36,867 bases of DNA from an uncultured Gammaproteobacteria bacterium (GTDB lineage: Bacteria; Pseudomonadota; Gammaproteobacteria; Chromatiales; Chromatiaceae): positions 1 to 36,867 of the forward strand of contig CALAZS010000188.1 of NCBI GenBank assembly GCA_937926265.1, given 5' to 3'. The translations under genes and the position numbers were made by a program. Below, in pieces: positions 32,552 to 36,867 of this stretch (the stretch's first letter is position 1; every line of letters starts with the position of its first letter). Below the pieces are notes generated by a model. That model was not told where the DNA came from. It worked only from the letters and a program-made list of their open reading frames with translations, and did not search any database.

Positions 32552-32595
32552 CCCAGTAATTACAGACTGGGACATTACAAACTAGGACATTACCA
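32551..32595 (+). repeat. Three degenerate 15-base tandem units forming the ygfZ leader
   Basis: ACCCAGTAATTACAG, ACTGGGACATTACAA and ACTAGGACATTACCA run head to tail from the cupin-like gene stop to the base before the ygfZ ATG. The last two differ at two positions. CCCAGT and ACTGGG in units 1 and 2 also form a 6-base stem. The AGGA in unit 3 serves as the ygfZ Shine-Dalgarno (8-base spacing). Confidence 0.65.
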
Positions 32596-33594
32596 ATGAA
32601 TAGTATTTGGCAGGCTTTCATAGAAGACCAGGAACAGGTTTCCAGTTCCATGGATATTGCATGTGCAAAAATTAACCTTGGCTATCTCGGGCTTATTAAA
32701 ATCAGCGGCGAAGACAAGCAAACATTTCTTCAAGGTCAACTCACCAACGACACACGCAACATTAACGAATCGTCCAGCCAGTTAAGCAGTTATTGCACAC
32801 CTAAAGGTCGCATGCTGGCTAATTTTCGTATCTTCCAGTCAGGTGAAGACTGGTACCTGATCATACCTGCCAATCGATTGGACGTTGTTCTCAAGCGTCT
32901 TAAAATGTTTGTTTTACGCTCCAAAGTAACCATTGAAGATGCAAGTGATGACATGGTGGCAATCGGATTAATCGGTGACTGCATCAGTGAAAAGCTCGAT
33001 GTTAATTTACCCGACTCAGCCGATGCCGTAACTGAAGCTGATGGCGTATCCTATATCAAAGTTTCAGCAGCCCAGTCGCGCTATCTCTGCGTTGGACCTG
33101 CAGAAAACTTGAAACAACTCTGGTCAAGCCTGGATTCCATTGATAACGCCAATGAAGAAAAATGGCGTCTTGAAGATATTCGCGCCGGTATTCCGACGGT
33201 TTTTGAAGATACCGAGGAAGCCTTTATTCCTCAAATGACCAACTTGCAGTTACTCAATGGCGTAAGCTTTACCAAGGGCTGTTACACCGGCCAGGAAGTT
33301 GTAGCCCGCATGCAGTATCTTGGTAAATTAAAACGTCGTATGTACCCGGTTTCATTTGAATCAGAACAGCCTGTTGGTATCGGTGCGGATGTATTTTCTG
33401 CATCCAGCCAATCTGGCCAGGGTGCCGGAAAAATTGTTGATGTGGTTTCAACCGGTGATAACAGGTATGAAGGTCTGGCCGTGCTTGAAATAAATCAACT
33501 CGAAGAAGGAAACAGCTTTCAACTCATTGACAATGACGGGCCGGTATTGCACGTTTCAGCTCCTCCCTATGAATTTGAAGTGGATGATAAATAA
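32596..33594 (+). CDS. ygfZ: tRNA-modifying / Fe-S cluster-linked protein YgfZ
   Basis: 332 residues, a folate-binding protein of the GcvT-like YgfZ/IBA57 family that supports some Fe-S enzymes such as MiaB. The family signature is exact: KGCYTGQEVVARMQYLGKLKRR with C229. The N-terminal GQLTNDTRNI and CTPKGRMLANFRIF segments are typical. In E. coli ygfZ lies beside sdhE (ygfY); here the two are 16 kb apart. Confidence 0.95.
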   Translation: MNSIWQAFIEDQEQVSSSMDIACAKINLGYLGLIKISGEDKQTFLQGQLTNDTRNINESSSQLSSYCTPKGRMLANFRIFQSGEDWYLIIPANRLDVVLKRLKMFVLRSKVTIEDASDDMVAIGLIGDCISEKLDVNLPDSADAVTEADGVSYIKVSAAQSRYLCVGPAENLKQLWSSLDSIDNANEEKWRLEDIRAGIPTVFEDTEEAFIPQMTNLQLLNGVSFTKGCYTGQEVVARMQYLGKLKRRMYPVSFESEQPVGIGADVFSASSQSGQGAGKIVDVVSTGDNRYEGLAVLEINQLEEGNSFQLIDNDGPVLHVSAPPYEFEVDDK

Positions 33595-33685
33595 GTCTTT
33601 ACCTTAGTGTGAAACAATACTTTAATTAAATTCAGTTAAGAAAATAAAAACACACCAAAGCCCACACCAACCCTGAGAGGTCGCC

Positions 33686-34510
33686 ATGCTGGATATCAGC
33701 CAATTTCGTTTAAAGCTTATTCAAGCCATCGAGAACAACGAAATTACCTTACCGACATTACCGGAAGTAGCGCTGAAAGTTCGGGATGCAGCTGAGCAGG
33801 AAAACTCCACTGCACAGGACCTGGCTGACATTATCGCCACCGATGCTGCGATATCCGCCCGTTTGCTGCAGGTTGCCAACAGTCCGCTCTATCGTCCACG
33901 TACGCCGATTGAAAATATTCAGATGGCTGTCGCCCGGCTAGGCAATAAACTGGTGAAATCACTGGTTACCAGCCTGGCAATGAAACAGATTTACCAGGCA
34001 ACGACTGATTTCATGGAACTTAAATTACGCAAGGTCTGGGAAGACAGTGTCAGCGTCGCTGCGGTTTCCAAAGTCTTAGCTCAATCTCTTCCGCAAATAG
34101 AAAATGAACAGGCTATGCTTGCCGGCCTGATTCACAATATCGGCACATTACCCATTTTGACAATGGCAGAAAAGTTTTCTGACCTGACTGGCAATGAAAA
34201 GCTACTGGAAGAAATCATTGAAACACTCTACCCGGAAATCGGCTCGATGATCTTAAAAGCCTGGGATTTCCCGGACAACATTGCCAGCGTTCCAACTGAA
34301 ATATCCAGACATGATCGTCAGGCTAATGATGTCGATTATGCAGACATTGTTATGGTCTCGCGTATCCAACTTGGCCTGGAAAATATACTGGATTCTGAAT
34401 GGCCTTCTATCTCCGCTTTCGAACGCGTTGGCCTGGACGCAGAAGTCAATATTGTAGAAATTGAAGATACCGCAGAAGATATTGAAGCTGTTAAAAAGGC
34501 ATTATCATGA
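33686..34510 (+). CDS. HDOD domain protein
   Basis: 274 residues dominated by an HDOD domain: LPTLPEVALKVRDAAEQENSTAQDLADIIATDAAISARLLQVANSP and the following GNKLVKSLVTSLAMKQIY, LAGLIHNIGTLPIL. HDOD domains are HD-superfamily relatives usually without catalysis, used in signalling and motility control. GAGAGG lies about 6 bases before the ATG. The gene ends 51 bases before the next one on the same strand, a cyclic-nucleotide-binding-like protein, which suggests a shared signalling role. Confidence 0.9.
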   Translation: MLDISQFRLKLIQAIENNEITLPTLPEVALKVRDAAEQENSTAQDLADIIATDAAISARLLQVANSPLYRPRTPIENIQMAVARLGNKLVKSLVTSLAMKQIYQATTDFMELKLRKVWEDSVSVAAVSKVLAQSLPQIENEQAMLAGLIHNIGTLPILTMAEKFSDLTGNEKLLEEIIETLYPEIGSMILKAWDFPDNIASVPTEISRHDRQANDVDYADIVMVSRIQLGLENILDSEWPSISAFERVGLDAEVNIVEIEDTAEDIEAVKKALS

Positions 34511-34527
34511 TCTGAATAATTTTTTTC

Positions 34528-34554
34528 AGGGAGGAAATTTACATGAAGAAATAA
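34528..34554 (+). promoter_or_regulatory. Strong ribosome site leading into a three-codon ORF (Met-Lys-Lys-stop)
   Basis: AGGGAGGA (34528-34535) is 7 bases before ATG AAG AAA TAA (34543-34554). The real gene's ATG follows 7 bases after that stop, in another frame, and has no Shine-Dalgarno of its own; an in-frame TAA at 34556-34558 rules out an upstream extension. Translation of the downstream gene may depend on reinitiation. Confidence 0.55.
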
Positions 34555-34561
34555 ATAAACC

Positions 34562-35350
34562 ATGTTCTCCAAAATCAAATCCCTGTTATCCCGTTCGACA
34601 CCCGATGACCCGTTTTCTGAATTTCATACCTCACACTTTTCAGAAATTGAGTTTAACGACCTTTCAAATGAATTGATTCAATCAATTTATTCAAAAAAAC
34701 CTTTCAGCAGCTACGATCAAAAACAAAAAGATGACAGTTTGAAAGAAGCCAGGGTATTTTCCTACTCGGAAAATCAGATCATATTTGCGTCTGGTGAAAG
34801 CAGTGAGTTTGTACCTTACTTACTTTCTGGCAGCATGGCGATGCAAACTGATGATGGCAAAGCCATATTGCATAATGATGCTGACCAGTCTGCAAATTTT
34901 GCCGTAGCCTATATGAACCCTATGCGGTTTACTGCCAAGGCAGCCTCACAAAGAACATTAATTTTATGGGTTAAGCGCGAAAATATTGAAGATTATATCG
35001 AGGAAAATACTTACAGCGTTGAAGTAGACCAGGCCGATGAGGCAGATTGGGAAGATGCTATTGCACAATCAGAAATGGAGGAAGTTGTAGAACATTTTAT
35101 TACTGATGATCATCGGGAAAAACTCCCGCCAGTTCCCGTTGATCTATCCCACTATGTCTCTGAGCTTCAAATGGCCAGCATAAAAAAACTTGAAAATTTT
35201 GGCTGGGAGATTTTCTTTATTCGCCGCAGTGATATGGATAACATTCAAACTGTTATGCATGACCCAAAAACAAACAAAACCCTGTCAGTCGACAAAGATG
35301 GTCTCATCCATGAAACCGATGATATGAATATAAGACCAGAGTCAGAATAA
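34562..35350 (+). CDS. Cyclic-nucleotide-binding-fold protein with an extra C-terminal domain
   Basis: 262 residues. Residues about 60-140 form a CRP-type beta roll (VFSYSENQIIFASGESSEFVPYLLSGSMAM ... NPMRFTAKAASQRTLILWV) lacking the conserved phosphate-binding cassette, so cyclic nucleotide binding is doubtful. An acidic helical linker (about 155-185) leads to a small domain (MASIKKLENFGWEIFFIRRSDMDNIQTVMHDPKTNKTLSVDKDGLI). There is no helix-turn-helix. It shares the P-x-R-(Y/F)-TAKAA stretch with the smaller protein at 16179-16610. It follows the HDOD gene and ends 5 bases before the convergent lysS stop. The function is unknown. Confidence 0.78.
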   Translation: MFSKIKSLLSRSTPDDPFSEFHTSHFSEIEFNDLSNELIQSIYSKKPFSSYDQKQKDDSLKEARVFSYSENQIIFASGESSEFVPYLLSGSMAMQTDDGKAILHNDADQSANFAVAYMNPMRFTAKAASQRTLILWVKRENIEDYIEENTYSVEVDQADEADWEDAIAQSEMEEVVEHFITDDHREKLPPVPVDLSHYVSELQMASIKKLENFGWEIFFIRRSDMDNIQTVMHDPKTNKTLSVDKDGLIHETDDMNIRPESE

Positions 35351-35355
35351 AAAGG

Positions 35356-36867
35356 CTATTCAGGCCTCATATGCGGAAACAGCAGCACATCCCTGATTGA
35401 AGCTGAATCAGTCAACAGCATCACCAAACGGTCTATACCAATGCCCTCACCCGCTGTTGGAGGCATACCATGTTCAAGTGCGTGCACGTAATCCTGGTCA
35501 AAGTGCATAGCCTCATCATCCCCGGCATCTTTTTCTTCAACCTGTTTTCTGAATCGGTCTGCCTGGTCTTCAGCATCGTTAAGCTCTGAGAAGCCATTGG
35601 CAATTTCACGGCCACCAACAAAAAACTCGAAACGATCAGTGACGAATGGGTCTTCATCATTACGACGGGCCAATGGTGATACTTCAGTTGGATAAGCCGT
35701 AATAAAAGTTGGATCCATCAGGCGGCTTTCAACTGTTTTTTCGAAGATTTCGATTTGCACCTTGCCAAGACCGTAACTGTCTTTAAGAGGTATCTGTAAA
35801 TTCTCAGCCACCTGTCTTGCCGATTCAAGGTTATCGATTTGTTCTTCAGAAAGATCCGGATTGAAATGCAATATAGACTCTTTTACCGACATGCGTGCAA
35901 ATGGCTTACCGAAGTCATAGCTTTCACCCTGGTACTGAACCTGTGTGGTTCCCAGTACTGACTGGGACAGGGAGCGCAGCATATCTTCTGTCAGGTCCAT
36001 CAAGTCATGATAATCAGCATAAGCCTCGTAGAATTCTAACATTGTAAATTCCGGGTTATGGCGCGTGGATAAACCTTCGTTACGGAAGTTTCGGTTTATC
36101 TCATAAACGCGCTCAAAGCCACCTACAACCAAACGTTTCAGGTAAAGCTCTGGCGCAATTCGCAGGTACAAGCCCATATCCAGTGCATTATGATGAGTTT
36201 CGAATGGCCTGGCCGTGGCACCTCCGGGAATAACCTGCATCATTGGTGTTTCAACTTCCATGAAATTTTTGCCGTTAAGGTATTCGCGAATGAACTGTAC
36301 GATTTGCGTACGTATTCTGAATGTTTCGCGCGACACTTCATTCATAATCAAATCAAGGTAACGCTGACGGTAACGTTGTTCCTGGTCAGTCAGGCCATGA
36401 AACTTTTCAGGTAAGGGACGCAATGATTTGGTGAGCAACTTGATATCATCAACACGCACTGAAAGTTCATCCGTTTTGGTCTTGAACAAAACACCTTCTG
36501 CGGCAATGATGTCACCGATATCCCAGCTCTTTTTAAAATGTTCGTTATAAAAACCTTCAGGCAATGAATCACGCTGTACGTACAACTGGATTTTGCCGGA
36601 CATATCCTGGATATGGGCAAAACTGGCTTTACCCATAATGCGGCGACTCATTAAACGACCAGCCACCTTGACACGCTGACCCATTTCCTCGAGTTCTTCC
36701 TTGGACTTGTCACCATACTCTGCATGCAGTTCACCGCTAACGCTGTCACGGCGAAAATCATTTGGAAATGCATTCCCCTGTTCACGCAGTTGTTTAAGTT
36801 TCTCTCTGCGTTCAGCAATGAGTTTGTTTTCGTCTACTTGTACTTCGGTTTCTGAGTTTTCAGTCAT
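35356..36867 (-). CDS. lysS: Lysyl-tRNA synthetase, class II
   Basis: 503 residues, complete: the ATG start is the last three bases of the window, so its ribosome site and promoter are not visible. It charges tRNA-Lys. The N-terminal anticodon-binding OB domain (VKVAGRLMSRRIMGKASFAHIQD) precedes the class II core with motif 2 FRNEGLSTRHNPEFTMLEFYEAYADY and motif 3 GEGIGIDRLVMLL; the GGREIANGFSELND segment is the lysine site. It converges on the gene at 34562-35350 with only 5 bases between stops and no terminator space. Confidence 0.98.
   Translation of the reverse strand: MTENSETEVQVDENKLIAERREKLKQLREQGNAFPNDFRRDSVSGELHAEYGDKSKEELEEMGQRVKVAGRLMSRRIMGKASFAHIQDMSGKIQLYVQRDSLPEGFYNEHFKKSWDIGDIIAAEGVLFKTKTDELSVRVDDIKLLTKSLRPLPEKFHGLTDQEQRYRQRYLDLIMNEVSRETFRIRTQIVQFIREYLNGKNFMEVETPMMQVIPGGATARPFETHHNALDMGLYLRIAPELYLKRLVVGGFERVYEINRNFRNEGLSTRHNPEFTMLEFYEAYADYHDLMDLTEDMLRSLSQSVLGTTQVQYQGESYDFGKPFARMSVKESILHFNPDLSEEQIDNLESARQVAENLQIPLKDSYGLGKVQIEIFEKTVESRLMDPTFITAYPTEVSPLARRNDEDPFVTDRFEFFVGGREIANGFSELNDAEDQADRFRKQVEEKDAGDDEAMHFDQDYVHALEHGMPPTAGEGIGIDRLVMLLTDSASIRDVLLFPHMRPE

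Noticed and set aside
34461..34676. 71-codon frame bridging the HDOD and CRP-fold genes
   Set aside because: It overlaps both genes in another frame, has odd composition and uses no plausible ribosome site.
1..36867. CRISPR arrays, tRNA, rRNA, insertion sequences or prophage genes
   Set aside because: No regularly spaced direct repeats, cloverleaf sequences, transposase or phage structural motifs were found; the only repeats are the two palindromic families and short local tandems.

Overview
This window is a stretch of a gammaproteobacterial chromosome, with moderate to low GC by eye. The evidence is the classic gene orders: lepA-lepB-DUF4845-rnc-era-recO-pdxJ, rpoE-rseA-rseB-rseC-degQ/mucD, sdhCDAB-sdhE, recJ-darP, ygfZ and lysS. 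The order of the organism cannot be fixed from the sequence alone. Nothing suggests a plasmid or phage. I see no rRNA, tRNA, CRISPR array or transposase.

Layout. 1-3918 (+) is a visibly AT-rich block: the 3' end of a possible outer-membrane barrel gene, a periplasmic binding protein, and a BarA/GacS-type hybrid histidine kinase translationally coupled to it. 3905-9978 (-) is the lepA-to-pdxJ operon, in which acpS does not follow pdxJ. 10160-14265 (-) is the sigma-E envelope-stress operon with its anti-sigma factors and a DegQ-type protease, preceded by a sigma-E-like promoter. nadB (+) is divergent and is followed by a small cyclic-nucleotide-binding-like protein. 16635-20220 (-) encodes succinate dehydrogenase and its flavinylation factor SdhE, with a structured repeat filling the sdhB-sdhE gap. 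Upstream on the same strand lie a His-rich protein of unknown function, darP and recJ. A Sfp-type phosphopantetheinyl transferase diverges from recJ. Next on the minus strand come a thioredoxin, adk with a strong terminator, htpG with a sigma-32-like promoter, and a three-gene set: RNB-domain ribonuclease, a 65-residue protein, and an SMC/Rad50-like ATPase carrying a predicted membrane hairpin. The plus-strand genes 32027-35350 encode a cupin-like protein, YgfZ, an HDOD protein and a second cyclic-nucleotide-binding-like protein. lysS (-) closes the window and its start codon is the last three bases.

The non-coding content is the most unusual part. Two families of intergenic palindromic elements occur. 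One (three copies, around adk/htpG) has long outer arms unique to each copy, enclosing two small hairpins with near-constant TCC(A/C)TG loops. The other (two copies) starts exactly at the stop codon of sdhB and of the SMC-like gene and has nested arms that differ between copies but stay self-complementary. The best candidate for an undescribed protein system is the RNB / small protein / membrane-hairpin SMC cluster.
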